DNA of 64,000 nucleotides from Embleya scabrispora. Lineage in GTDB: Bacteria; Actinomycetota; Actinomycetes; Streptomycetales; Streptomycetaceae. A program made the translations under genes and the position numbers. The notes below the pieces were generated by a model, which saw only the letters and a program-made list of their open reading frames with translations, was not told where the DNA came from and made no database searches. The stretch covers positions 1,178,001 to 1,242,000 of the forward strand of contig NZ_MWQN01000002.1 of the NCBI RefSeq assembly GCF_002024165.1, in the 5' to 3' direction. Positions 25,737-34,777 of this stretch are shown piece by piece; within the stretch, counting starts at the first letter, position 1; each line of letters opens with the position of its first letter.

Positions 25737-27908
25737 GTGACCGCGAAACCCGCCGGAGAAGATCCCACCCCGCCGGCCGAAGCCCGCTCGAAACCCGGGC
25801 CGAACGCCATCCCGCACCAGAGCGCCGCCACACCCGAGGTGCCCGCCGAGACCTCGCCCGAGGTCCCCGCCGAAGTCCCGATCGAAGAGCCCGCCGAAGT
25901 CCTGACCCAAGCCCCGACCCAAGCCCCGACCCAAGCCCCGACCCAAGCCCCGACCCAAGCCCCGACCGAAGTCCCGACCCAAGCCCCGACCGAAGTCCCG
26001 ACCCAAGCCTCGACCGAAGTCCCGGCCGCCGACGAACGCCCGGACCAGGAACTGGCGTTCGCGCCCCCGGGCCGGGACACCGCCGTCGCGCTGACGAAGA
26101 TCACCACCCGCGCCATGGCCGCCCGCCTGCCGCATCTGCTGGTGCGCGCCATGCGCCTGGCCTGGAAGGCCGATCCGCGGGCCCTGATCGCGCTGATGGT
26201 ATGTCAGGTCCTGGCCGGCGTACTCGAAGCCGGCGGACTGCTCGCCACGACCGGAACGATCACCGCGCTGATCTCGTCGGGTGACGTCACCGACCGGTTG
26301 CGTGACGCGCTGCCCTCGATCCTCCTGCTGAGCGCGGCGGTCGGGGTGCGCGCGGTGCTCGGCATCGCCGTGGTGGCGCTGTCCGCACGCGTGACACCGC
26401 GGCTGACCCGCGAGTCCGAATGGCTGCTGCTCCAGGCCGCCTCCCGGGCCGAGTTGGCCGCCTACAACCACCCCGGCTATCAGGACCGGTGGGACGCCGC
26501 CGACCGGGGCCTGCAGTCGATGCGCGGTCTGATGCCGCAGTCCCAGGACGTCCTCGCCGCCTGCGCCTCGCTGATCGCCGCCGCGTCCGTCCTCACCCTC
26601 CTGCACCCGGTGCTGCTGCCCCTGCTGCTCCTGGGCGCGCTGCCGCGCGGGGTGGCGGCGGTGCGCGGGGCGCGGGTCGAATACCTGACCACATTGCACA
26701 CCCAGGACGAGCGGCGGCTGCTCAACATGCTGCGTTGGCACATCTCCGATCAGCGCTGGGCCGACCAGCTCCGGGCCGGCACCATGGCGCCGTTCCTGCT
26801 CGGCCGCTACGCCGTCGCGGCCGATCGGGTCCAGCGGGTCACCCAGTCCGGCGCCTGGACCACCGCCAAGATCGGCCTGGTCGGCGCCGCCGTCGGCGGG
26901 TTGGCGGCAAGCCTGGTGTGGGCAGCGCTGGCGTACCTGCTGTCCACCGACCGCATGTCGGTGGCCGCCGCCGGCACCGCGGTCATCGCGCTGCGCACGG
27001 TCGGTACGGCCCTGGGCGGCCTGGTGGTCTCCGGCAGTCGGCTCTACAGCGTCGGCCTGTACCTCGACGACTGGGCCCGCTTCCTCGACGAGGCCGGCGG
27101 TCACGCGATGACGCGCGGCGACCTCGTCCCGAAGCCGCCCGTCGTGGTCCGCGCCGAGAACGTCACCTACCGCTACCCCGGCAAGGCCGCACCCGCCGTC
27201 GCCGGCATCAACTTGGAGCTGCGCAAGGGCACCATCCTGGCCCTGGTGGGGGAGAACGGCTCCGGCAAGTCGACCCTGTCCCGCCTGCTGTGCGGCCTGT
27301 ACCTGGCCCACGAGGGCCGGGTCACCTGGAACGGTGACGACGTGGGCGACCTCGACCCGCACGCGGCCTGGTCCCACGTCGGCTACGTCCCCCAGGAGAT
27401 CGCCCGCTGGCCGCTGTCCGCCCGACTGAACATCAACCTCGGCCAACCCCGCGAGGACGACGACGAGGCGATCGAGCGCGCGGCCGGCGCCTCGGGCGCG
27501 GACGACGTGATCGCCGGACTCCCCCGCGGCCTCGGCACGCTCCTGGCCCGCGAATGGTGGGGCGGCGTCGACCCGTCCGTGGGCCAGTGGCAACGATTCG
27601 GCATCGCCCGCGCGCTGTACGGCGAGCCGGCGCTGATCTGCCTGGACGAACCCACCTCGGCCCTCGATCCCCGAGCCGAACACCGCATCTTCGCGGGCCT
27701 GCGCGAGATCGCCCGGGACGGCGCCGTCGTACTGGTCACCCACCGACTGGCCAACGTCGCGGTCGCGGACCACATCGTGGTGATGGACTCGGGGCGGGTG
27801 ATCCAGCAGGGCACGTTCGACGAACTCCTCGCGGAACACCACGGGTTGTTCGCCGAACTGTGGCGGCTGCAACAGGACCGGGGCGCCGAATCCGCGCCGC
27901 GCGCGTAG
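25737..27908 (+). CDS. ABC exporter (fused permease-ATPase) with repetitive N-terminus
   Basis: A 723-residue half-transporter. The first 110 residues are a low-complexity TQAP/TEVP repeat. The membrane domain spans about residues 140-460 and the ATPase domain 470-715. Walker A is GENGSGKST, Walker B LICLDEPTSALD and the H-loop VTHRLANV. The signature reads PSVGQWQR instead of LSGGQQQR, a clear deviation. The GVDP-GQWQRFGIARAL context is that of actinomycete lipid or peptide exporters. The start is GTG 25737. It is followed 28 bases later by a small protein gene. Cargo unknown. Confidence 0.88.
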   Translation: MTAKPAGEDPTPPAEARSKPGPNAIPHQSAATPEVPAETSPEVPAEVPIEEPAEVLTQAPTQAPTQAPTQAPTQAPTEVPTQAPTEVPTQASTEVPAADERPDQELAFAPPGRDTAVALTKITTRAMAARLPHLLVRAMRLAWKADPRALIALMVCQVLAGVLEAGGLLATTGTITALISSGDVTDRLRDALPSILLLSAAVGVRAVLGIAVVALSARVTPRLTRESEWLLLQAASRAELAAYNHPGYQDRWDAADRGLQSMRGLMPQSQDVLAACASLIAAASVLTLLHPVLLPLLLLGALPRGVAAVRGARVEYLTTLHTQDERRLLNMLRWHISDQRWADQLRAGTMAPFLLGRYAVAADRVQRVTQSGAWTTAKIGLVGAAVGGLAASLVWAALAYLLSTDRMSVAAAGTAVIALRTVGTALGGLVVSGSRLYSVGLYLDDWARFLDEAGGHAMTRGDLVPKPPVVVRAENVTYRYPGKAAPAVAGINLELRKGTILALVGENGSGKSTLSRLLCGLYLAHEGRVTWNGDDVGDLDPHAAWSHVGYVPQEIARWPLSARLNINLGQPREDDDEAIERAAGASGADDVIAGLPRGLGTLLAREWWGGVDPSVGQWQRFGIARALYGEPALICLDEPTSALDPRAEHRIFAGLREIARDGAVVLVTHRLANVAVADHIVVMDSGRVIQQGTFDELLAEHHGLFAELWRLQQDRGAESAPRA
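25904..26023 (+). repeat. Ten 12-base tandem repeats inside the exporter gene
   Basis: Ten consecutive 12-base units, seven close to GACCCAAGCCCC up to 26011 and three GACCGAAGTCCC interspersed, encode four-residue units TQAP and TEVP. The period keeps the reading frame, so copy number can change without frameshift. The encoded stretch would be an extended acidic-neutral linker before the membrane domain. Confidence 0.9.
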
Positions 27909-27936
27909 TCGGCCCACCCGGACGGAGGAACATCCC

Positions 27937-28137
27937 ATGGACATCGGTACCAGGGTCGAAGCGATCGGGGATCTGGGCGGCGGTCTCACCCAATCCGTCC
28001 CCGCACGGGCCCAGGGCGTAGTCGTGGGCAGCCGGTTCGACGGCCGACTGGAGGTCGCCTTCACCCTGGCGGGCCTCCTCGGCGGCACCCGGTCGGTGAC
28101 GGTCGCGGTCGCGCCGAACGAGGTGAAGCCACTGTGA
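27937..28137 (+). CDS. Small protein of unknown function
   Basis: A 66-residue protein, MDIGTRVEAIGDLGGGLTQS to SVTVAVAPNEVKPL, predicted to be mostly beta strand, without membrane segment or signal peptide. GGAGGAA precedes the ATG. It lies 28 bases behind the ABC exporter and is probably cotranscribed. I do not recognise the family. The strand pattern suggests a small SH3-like barrel, which is a guess. Confidence 0.7.
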   Translation: MDIGTRVEAIGDLGGGLTQSVPARAQGVVVGSRFDGRLEVAFTLAGLLGGTRSVTVAVAPNEVKPL

Positions 28138-28330
28138 GGGCAGCCGGGGCGATCGGGGACACCCACCGAAGCCGCCGTACCGGGGCCTCGACCTCTTCCC
28201 GGCGCGACCCGGCCGTGCCGCGGCGACCGGCGCCGGAGACGGACGCGGGCGGGTGCCCGGTCCGGGGGCGGGCGGCGCGCGGTCGGTGTCCGGCCCCGGG
28301 TGCGGGTGTGGCGGTTTTCCGGTGGCCGGG

Positions 28331-28342
28331 TACATTCCTGCC
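28331..28342 (+). promoter_or_regulatory. -10 element of a leaderless message
   Basis: TACATT at 28331-28336 lies 6 bases before the ATG at 28343, and there is no ribosome-binding site. This spacing places the transcription start at or next to the start codon. Confidence 0.5.
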
Positions 28343-29302
28343 ATGCACATCGTCGCCATCCTCGCCCTGGACGGGGTGATCCCGTTCGACCTGGCCACCC
28401 CGATCGGGGTGTTCACCCTCTCCCGGCTCCCGGACGGTCGGCCCGGCTACGACGTGCGGGTGTGCGCCGAGGAGCCGGAGGTCGACGCCGGCCTGTTCAC
28501 CCTGCGGGCGCCGTGGGGGCTGGACGGGTTGGCGGACGCGGACACGATCATCGTGCCCGGGACCGCCGACCCGCTGACCCCGCTCAGCCCCGCCGTGCGC
28601 GAGGCGCTGCGCTCGGCGGCGCGGAACGGGGCCCGGATCGCGTCGATCTGCGTGGGCACCTTCCCCCTGGCCGACACAGGGCTCCTGGACGGTCTGCGCG
28701 CCACCACGCACTGGATCGCGGCCGACCTCCTGGCCGAGCACCACCCGTCCGTCGAGGTCGACCCGGACGTGTTGTACGTGGACAACGACCGCATCCTCAC
28801 CTCGGCCGGCGCCGCCGCCGGGATGGACCTGTGTCTGCACATGATCCGCCGCGACTACGGTTCGGCGGTCGCCGCCGACGCCGCCCGGCTGTCCGTCATG
28901 CCGCTCGAACGCGAAGGCGGGCAGGCGCAGTTCATCGTGCACGACTACACCCCGACACCACAGGGTTCGGCCCTGGAACCACTGCTCGCGTGGTTGCAGG
29001 ACAACCTGGACGCCGAACTCACCCTCGCCGACATCGCCGCCCGGGCGGGAACCAGCACCCGGACCCTGATCCGCCGCTTCCGCGAGCACACCGGCACCAC
29101 GCCGCTGCAATGGCTGCACCGCGCGCGCATCCGCCGGGCCCAGCACCTCCTGGAGGCCACCGACCACCCGGTCGAACGCATCGGCGCCCAGGTCGGTTTC
29201 GGCTCCCCCACCGCCTTCCGCGACCGCTTCAAGAAGACCACCGGCGTCAGCCCCCACACCTACCGCCGCACCTTCGGCGCCGCGCAACCGGCGTACCCCT
29301 GA
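28343..29302 (+). CDS. GlxA-family regulator (DJ-1/PfpI domain plus AraC HTH)
   Basis: A 319-residue protein. The N-terminal amidotransferase-like domain (residues 1-190; DTIIVPGTADPL, RIASICVGTFPLADTGLLDG) carries the nucleophile-elbow cysteine in SICVG. The C-terminal AraC domain has two HTHs (TLADIAARAGTSTRTLIRRF, PVERIGAQVGFGSPTAFRDR). GlxA-type proteins act as transcription activators responding to small metabolites. It is preceded by a likely leaderless promoter and is convergent with the methyltransferase gene. Confidence 0.92.
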   Translation: MHIVAILALDGVIPFDLATPIGVFTLSRLPDGRPGYDVRVCAEEPEVDAGLFTLRAPWGLDGLADADTIIVPGTADPLTPLSPAVREALRSAARNGARIASICVGTFPLADTGLLDGLRATTHWIAADLLAEHHPSVEVDPDVLYVDNDRILTSAGAAAGMDLCLHMIRRDYGSAVAADAARLSVMPLEREGGQAQFIVHDYTPTPQGSALEPLLAWLQDNLDAELTLADIAARAGTSTRTLIRRFREHTGTTPLQWLHRARIRRAQHLLEATDHPVERIGAQVGFGSPTAFRDRFKKTTGVSPHTYRRTFGAAQPAYP

Positions 29303-29384
29303 CCACGCCCGGCATCCGGCCCCGACTCCGCGGCCCCGGATCGTCCGCCGGCGTCGGCCGTCCCGGGCGAGGTTCGCGGCGAGG

Positions 29385-30215
29385 TCAGGCGGGCTCGCGG
29401 GTTGTGGTGAGGGTCAGCGTGGCGTAGTCGACGGGGACGTTGCCGCCCGCCGCGTCGATCGCGGTGCCGAGGGCGGTCAGGAGTTCGGCCGAGACGTCGG
29501 GGGCGAGTCGGGTGTAGACGCCGATGGTGGGTACCTGGTCCAGCCACTCGTCCCGGGTGTACACGTGCCGCCAGTCGAGCCGCCACTGCTCCGGTTCGGC
29601 GAACCCGCCCGCAGCCCGCAGGCCGTCGGCCGCGTGGGTGCACATGGTCGTGTACGCCCGGTCGATGTCCGCCGGGGTCGGCAGGGCGGCGGGGGAGTCG
29701 GGCAGCAGTCGGTGGTGGATCTCGGCGAAGGAGGCGGCGAGTTCGGGCTCGGGGCAGGCGGCGTTCCAGAACAGGGCGAGCCGGCCGTCCGGACGCAGCA
29801 CCCGTGCCGCCTTGGCCGCGCCCGCGACCGGGTCCACCCAGTGCCAGGCCTGGCCGCAGACGAGTGCGTCGAAGGTGCGTCCGGCCGGATCCCAGTCCTC
29901 GAACGTGGCGACCTCGACGTCGAGTCCGCGTCCGTGCGCCCAGTCGGCCATGCGCGGGTCCGGGTCGACGCCGAGCACGGTACATCCGGCCGCCCGGAAG
30001 CGGCGGCCGACGATGCCGGTGCCGCAGCCGACGTCCAGCACGTCCGGGCCCGGGGCGGCGGCGACGATCCGGTCCACCAAGGCCTGCGGGTAGCGGGGAC
30101 GGGTCCGGTCGTAGCGCTCGGCGTCCACGCCGAACGACTCCGCCGTCTCGCGGTGGCGGTGGGGTTGGATCGGGGGTTCGGATCGGGGGGTGTGCCCCGA
30201 CGGTATAGTGGGCAT
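29385..30215 (-). CDS. Class I SAM-dependent methyltransferase
   Basis: A 276-residue enzyme with the SAM-binding motif I VLDVGCGTGIVGRRFRAAG, the acidic loop TVLGVDPDPRMADWA and CGQAWHWVDP, a pattern common to the UbiE-related methyltransferases next to TetR genes. I chose ATG 30215 because the family pattern HRETAESFGVDAERYDRTRP begins soon after. TTG 30251 and ATG 30236 are upstream options that run through the second operator, and GTG 30134 is a later one with a good GGAG. The start codon lies inside a palindrome, so the divergent TetR protein should block its expression. Confidence 0.85.
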   Translation of the reverse strand: MPTIPSGHTPRSEPPIQPHRHRETAESFGVDAERYDRTRPRYPQALVDRIVAAAPGPDVLDVGCGTGIVGRRFRAAGCTVLGVDPDPRMADWAHGRGLDVEVATFEDWDPAGRTFDALVCGQAWHWVDPVAGAAKAARVLRPDGRLALFWNAACPEPELAASFAEIHHRLLPDSPAALPTPADIDRAYTTMCTHAADGLRAAGGFAEPEQWRLDWRHVYTRDEWLDQVPTIGVYTRLAPDVSAELLTALGTAIDAAGGNVPVDYATLTLTTTREPA

Positions 30216-30245
30216 GTGCCCACTGTGAATGGGCATCTGCCCACT
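30207..30245. promoter_or_regulatory. Two tandem TetR operators
   Basis: An 18-base palindrome at 30207-30224 (AGTGGGCA-TG-TGCCCACT) and a second at 30230-30243 (TGGGCA-TC-TGCCCA) have centres 21 bases apart, two helical turns. They lie between a TetR gene and a divergent methyltransferase, and the first covers the methyltransferase start codon. Confidence 0.8.
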
Positions 30246-30268
30246 CGTCAATGAGCCGGAAGGGGCGA

Positions 30269-30874
30269 GTGACGATGCCGACCGGAGTGGCCCTGCGCGA
30301 CGTGCGGGAGCAACTGTTCGACGCGGCCGAGCGGGTTCTGCTCCGGGACGGGCCGAGCGCGCTGACCAGCCGGGCGGTGACCGCCGAGGCCGGCTGCGCC
30401 AAGGGCGTCCTGCATCGGCACTTCACCGACTTCGACGACTTCCTCGCCGAACTCGTCCGCGATCGGGCGGCCCGGATCGAGGGGCGCGCCGCCGAACTGC
30501 GCGGCGTGGCCGGGACGGGCGACATCGCCGATCACCTCGCCGAGGCGCTGAGCGACCTGTTCGGATCGGTCGCCGTCGCGATCGTCGGCCTGGTCGTCTC
30601 GCGCGACGAACTGCGCGCCCGGCTGCGCCGCACGACACCCACCGGTGTGCCGATCCTGACCGAGGCCACGGCGATGATCGCCGGCTATCTCGCCGCCGAA
30701 CGCGCCTTGGGCCGGCTCGTCCCGGACGCCGATCCCGACACCCTCGCACCCATGCTGGTCGGCACCGGGCATCTGCTCTTCGCCGACCGGAAGGGCACGC
30801 CGCCCACGCCCGAGACGGTGCATCGGGCGGTGCGTGCCTTCCTGGCGGGCGTGGTGTCGCAGGCCCCGCGCTGA
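30269..30874 (+). CDS. TetR-family repressor
   Basis: A 201-residue regulator. The N-terminal HTH (VREQLFDAAERVLLRDGPSA, SRAVTAEAGCAKGVLHRHFT) is followed by a helical ligand-binding domain. GTG 30269 follows GGAAGGGG. ATG 30251 and ATG 30275 are in-frame alternatives. Tandem palindromes just upstream indicate autorepression and control of the divergent methyltransferase. The small-molecule inducer is unknown. Confidence 0.9.
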   Translation: MTMPTGVALRDVREQLFDAAERVLLRDGPSALTSRAVTAEAGCAKGVLHRHFTDFDDFLAELVRDRAARIEGRAAELRGVAGTGDIADHLAEALSDLFGSVAVAIVGLVVSRDELRARLRRTTPTGVPILTEATAMIAGYLAAERALGRLVPDADPDTLAPMLVGTGHLLFADRKGTPPTPETVHRAVRAFLAGVVSQAPR

Positions 30875-31005
30875 TCGTCGGTGCACGCCTCCGAAAGAAG
30901 CGTTCCGGAATTCATTGACGCGGGTTTCGGAGCGTCCGATGCTGGGAGCAGACCAACCCGACAGATGTCGACGAAAGACGCATACGGTACGCAAGGGAGT
31001 CGGCC

Positions 31006-31458
31006 ATGTCTCGACGACCGCGTCGCCCCGCGCCCCGCGGCGGGGGTGGATCCTCCGCACCACCGCCGCGGCCGAGCCGACCCGAGCGGTACCAACAACC
31101 CGTGCCCGCCTCGGAACTGCTGCGCCTGAACGTCACCGCCGACAGGGAGCCGGTCCTGCTCCGGGTCGCCGGCGAGATCGACGTGGCCACCGGTCCGCGA
31201 CTGTGCCGGGCGCTCGGCCGGGTGCTCGACAGCGGCGCGAGAAACGTGCACGTCGACCTGGCGGACGTGACCTTCTGCGACAGCACGATCGTGCACGCGC
31301 TGTTGCACGCGCGCACGCGGGCGGGCGCGCGGGACACGACGCTCACCCTGGACCCGGGCGAATGGGCCCGCCGCCTGCTCGACATCACCGGGACGACGCA
31401 TCTGTTCACGCTGCGCCGACACCCCGAGGCGCCGCGTTCCGAGCCCGCCGACTCCTGA
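31006..31458 (+). CDS. STAS-domain anti-sigma factor antagonist
   Basis: A 150-residue protein. After a basic, proline-rich N-terminus the STAS domain (residues 40-140) contains LLRVAGEIDVATGPRLCRAL and the phosphorylation-site region DLADVTFCDSTIVHALL, where the serine would be modified by an anti-sigma kinase. Such proteins release SigB/SigF-type sigma factors. GGGTTT (30922-30927) and GGGAGC (30944-30949), 16 bases apart, weakly resemble a SigB-type promoter. No kinase or sigma gene adjoins it. Confidence 0.88.
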   Translation: MSRRPRRPAPRGGGGSSAPPPRPSRPERYQQPVPASELLRLNVTADREPVLLRVAGEIDVATGPRLCRALGRVLDSGARNVHVDLADVTFCDSTIVHALLHARTRAGARDTTLTLDPGEWARRLLDITGTTHLFTLRRHPEAPRSEPADS

Positions 31459-31486
31459 CCGAGTCGCGCCCTCGCCCGCTGCCGCC

Positions 31487-34400
31487 TCAGCCGCAACAGC
31501 CGTCCCGCTGCAACTCCAAGGCGATGGCCAACCAGCCGTCGGGGGGCCGGGGTTGTTCGGGGTCGGCCGCTCCGGGCGGCGTCACCCGGGCCCGGCCGGC
31601 GGCGGGCGCCGGGAAGGAGCGGACCAGGTCGTCCCGGTGGAAGGGGGTGCCGCCGCGTACCGCCGAGACGGTGCGGACCAGGGTGTCGAAGTCGGTGAAC
31701 GGATCGCCGTCCACGATGGTCAGGTCGGCCAGTCTGCCCGTCTCCAGCGTGCCCAGGTCGCGGTCCACGGCGAAGAGTCGGGCCGGCAGCACCGTGGCGG
31801 TGCGCAATGCCTGGGCGGCGGACAGACCGTGCGCGTGCAGCGCGCGCAGTCCCAGATGCAGATGCAGACCCACCGGGACCAGTGGCGCGTCGGTGCCCAG
31901 GGCGACCCGGCCGCCGGCGGTCAGGATGCGGCGGTAGGTGGCCATCTCGGTGGCGAGCGCGGCCAGTTGGGCGGGCGTGGGCGGGCGGTCGGCGAGTTGG
32001 CGCACGAGCGCGGTGTGCCAGGGCGGCATCAGCGCGGTGACCCGGTCGTCCGCGGCCAGGGCCGGATCGGCCCCGATCAGGGGCAGCGCGGTGAACGGCG
32101 TGGCGATCATGGCGAAGCCGCCGGTGGTGTAGATCTCGTGCACGTCCTGGTACGAGTGGCCCGTCACGGAGACGGCGCGGCCGAACTCGATGCGCTGGGT
32201 CGCGTTCAGATGGGTCGTCAGGTCCTGGCCCACCTCGATTCCGGGCGAACACAGGTGACTTCCGGCGGCTACGCCCAGCTCTTCGTGCGCGTACCGCGCC
32301 GCCTGGGCCATCAGCCACGTGGGGGCGCGCACGTACGTCTTCACGAAGTCCCAGTCGAGCGCGGCGGCCCGGGCCAGCGAACGGGCGAGCCCGGCCGGCG
32401 TGCGGTGGCTGCGGCCCATGCTGTACGCCACCCGCGCCCCGTCCAGGAGTTCGCCGGTGCTCAGCAGGCGGGGGCCGGCCGACTCGCCCGCGTTGATCGC
32501 CTCCTTGAGCCGGGCCTGCTCGTACGCGAAGCCGCCGAGCGAGACGGCGGTGGTGATGCCGTAGGCGAGTTGGGTGGCGGTCTGTCGGCCGCCGAAGGTG
32601 TACTGCCACGGGTGGGTGTGCGCGTCCCACAGGCCGGGGAGCACGGTGCGCGCGGACGCGTCGAGGGGCGGGGCGGCGGACCGGCGGCCGGGGCGATGCG
32701 GTTCGATCGCGGTGATCCGGCCGCGGTGGACGAGGATGTCGACGTCGTCGCGGGTGTGCTCGCCGGTGCCGTCCCACAGGCGTCCGGCGTGGACGACGAG
32801 GTCGGCCGGGGTGGGGTGGCGGTGGTCCAGCGGCACCCGGACGGTGCGGGCGGTGCCGGCGGCCACGTCGAACAGGCGCAGCCGCCCGGCGGACAGGTAG
32901 AGCAGGCGGCCGCCGTCGGCGGACCAGGACGGATGGTCGGCGGCCTCGGTGGTCAGCTGTCGCGCCTCGCCGTCCGGGGTGCCGTCGGCGCGAACGGGCA
33001 GCAGCCACAGGGCGGATTCGACGATCACCGCCATCGAGCGCCCGTCGGGGGACCAGACCGGCCCCGAGTCGTAGCGGTCGGCGAGCGAGGTGTGCGGGGC
33101 GACCGCGTACAGCCGGCTCGCGCCGGGCGCGTCATGCGCGTCGCCGGCGGGCGCGTCGACGTCGATCACCCGGATGAGGTTGTAGCCCTCGCGGAAGCGC
33201 CGGTTGAGCCGGTTGCGGTCGCACAGCGCCACGCGGCGGCCGTCGGGCGACCAACTCGGCCGCCCCGGCAGTCCGCTGCCCGACAGCGGCGGCGCGAGCA
33301 CCCGTTCGGTGCCGGCGGCGAGTTCGGTCAGGACCAGGTTGCCGGACATGTCGAGGCTGACGAGCCGGCGGCCGTCGGGGGACAGGGCCGGGTGTGCGCG
33401 TCCCCCGCCGGCCAGGACCGTTTCGGCGCCGGACGCCAGGTCGAGGCGGCGTACCGCGTAGAGGCCGTCGCGGTCGTCGGCGAATACCAGGCTCCGGCCG
33501 TCGCCGGTCCAGGTCGGCGCCATCACGTAGCGCGTGGGCGCGGCGGAGAACACCCGGCGCGGCACCGCGCCCCCCGAAATCGGCGCGACCCAGAGCGAGT
33601 TCAGCGCGGCGAAGGCGACCTCGCGGCCGTCGGGGGACAGGGCGGGCAGGTGGATGCCGCGTACGGGTCGCACCCGGTCGGTGTCGAACTCACGGTGTTT
33701 GGCGCGGTACCGCGGCCGGTCGAGCGGCAGCGTGGCGTCGAAGGCGAGCTCGGCGGCCGTCGTGGGGTCCTCGGGGCGGAGCAGTCGGAATCGCCCGTCC
33801 ACGTTGAGCAGCAGTTCGCCGCCCGCGCTCCAGCGCGGCGGCACCGGCAGCACGTCGCCGTCGATCGGGATCCGCACGCCGTCGACGATCAGGGCGCACT
33901 CCCCGTCGGGCCGTGCGCTGTCGGGCCCGCCCATGGTGCGCAGATACGCCAACCGCCCGGAGGCGGACAGCGCCGGGGTCATGATCTGCGTCCCGGGCGT
34001 GGTCTCGGTGTGCTCGACGGTCACCGGGCCGGTGCCGTCGGGGTGCACGCAGGCCACGGTGCGGGCGTCGGGGGACGCGCCGCCCGCGGCGGCCCGGACG
34101 AACAGGATCCGGGTGCCGTCGGGGGCCCAGGTCGGATCGAAGTCCTCCCACGGCCCGTCCTGGAACGGGCCGTCCTGGCCGGGCAGTCCGGTGATCCGGG
34201 TGAGCGCGCCGCCGCGCACGTCGAGCACCCACAGCCGGTACGGGCTGCCCGTGATCGGGTCGCCGTCGCGTTCGGACGCGAACACCAGCCTGGCGCCGTC
34301 CGGGGACCAGGCGGGCGCGCGGTCGTCCCACGGGCCGTCGGTGAGTTGCCGGAGTCCGCTGCCGTCGGGGCGCATCGTCCAGACGTGGAATCGGCCGTCC

Positions 34401-34777
34401 CGATAGGCCGAGAAGGCCAGGAGGCGGCCGTCGGGGGCGAACGCCGGTCGTCCGGGCTCCAGTTCGGGCGAGGTCAGCGCGCGGGCCGGGCCGCCGTCGG
34501 GTGGGATCGCCCACAACACGCCCTGCACCTCGGCGACCAGGCCGCCGCCGACGGGGTCGAGGGTCGCGGCGCCGTTGGTGGCGGCGGTGAAGGAGAGCGA
34601 GTCGTGGCCGGCGGCGACCTCCGCGAACGGATCGTGGGGAGACCGGGCGTCGGGCCCGATCGCGTCTCCGATCGACGCGCCGCCGACCGCGATCCCGCCG
34701 GCGGCGATCACGAAGCGGCGCCGGGTGAGTCCCGAACGGGAGGAACGGCCCTCGTCGGCCAGGTCGATGGTGTGCAC
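31487..34777 (-). CDS. Secreted beta-propeller/amidohydrolase fusion (TolB-like)
   Basis: A 1096-residue protein. GTG 34777 has AGGAGG upstream. A twin-arginine signal (RSGLTRRRFVIAAGGIAVGG) directs folded export. Residues 70-720 hold many TolB/PD40 repeats of the type SPDGRRVALCDRNRLNRR, forming one or two beta-propellers. The C-terminal third is a metal-dependent amidohydrolase: LPGLWDAHTHPWQYTF, the lysine in DFVKTYVRAP, histidines in GSHLCSPG and VTGHSYQDVHE, and LGTDAPLVPVG. Known relatives are putative prolidases or imidazolonepropionase-like enzymes. Its stop is 28 bases from the convergent STAS gene. Confidence 0.9.
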   Translation of the reverse strand: MHTIDLADEGRSSRSGLTRRRFVIAAGGIAVGGASIGDAIGPDARSPHDPFAEVAAGHDSLSFTAATNGAATLDPVGGGLVAEVQGVLWAIPPDGGPARALTSPELEPGRPAFAPDGRLLAFSAYRDGRFHVWTMRPDGSGLRQLTDGPWDDRAPAWSPDGARLVFASERDGDPITGSPYRLWVLDVRGGALTRITGLPGQDGPFQDGPWEDFDPTWAPDGTRILFVRAAAGGASPDARTVACVHPDGTGPVTVEHTETTPGTQIMTPALSASGRLAYLRTMGGPDSARPDGECALIVDGVRIPIDGDVLPVPPRWSAGGELLLNVDGRFRLLRPEDPTTAAELAFDATLPLDRPRYRAKHREFDTDRVRPVRGIHLPALSPDGREVAFAALNSLWVAPISGGAVPRRVFSAAPTRYVMAPTWTGDGRSLVFADDRDGLYAVRRLDLASGAETVLAGGGRAHPALSPDGRRLVSLDMSGNLVLTELAAGTERVLAPPLSGSGLPGRPSWSPDGRRVALCDRNRLNRRFREGYNLIRVIDVDAPAGDAHDAPGASRLYAVAPHTSLADRYDSGPVWSPDGRSMAVIVESALWLLPVRADGTPDGEARQLTTEAADHPSWSADGGRLLYLSAGRLRLFDVAAGTARTVRVPLDHRHPTPADLVVHAGRLWDGTGEHTRDDVDILVHRGRITAIEPHRPGRRSAAPPLDASARTVLPGLWDAHTHPWQYTFGGRQTATQLAYGITTAVSLGGFAYEQARLKEAINAGESAGPRLLSTGELLDGARVAYSMGRSHRTPAGLARSLARAAALDWDFVKTYVRAPTWLMAQAARYAHEELGVAAGSHLCSPGIEVGQDLTTHLNATQRIEFGRAVSVTGHSYQDVHEIYTTGGFAMIATPFTALPLIGADPALAADDRVTALMPPWHTALVRQLADRPPTPAQLAALATEMATYRRILTAGGRVALGTDAPLVPVGLHLHLGLRALHAHGLSAAQALRTATVLPARLFAVDRDLGTLETGRLADLTIVDGDPFTDFDTLVRTVSAVRGGTPFHRDDLVRSFPAPAAGRARVTPPGAADPEQPRPPDGWLAIALELQRDGCCG

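Noticed and set aside
25427-26284. Overlapping frame rich in SPDPSPDP repeats
   Set aside because: It is the out-of-frame reading of the 12-base tandem repeat inside the ABC exporter gene.
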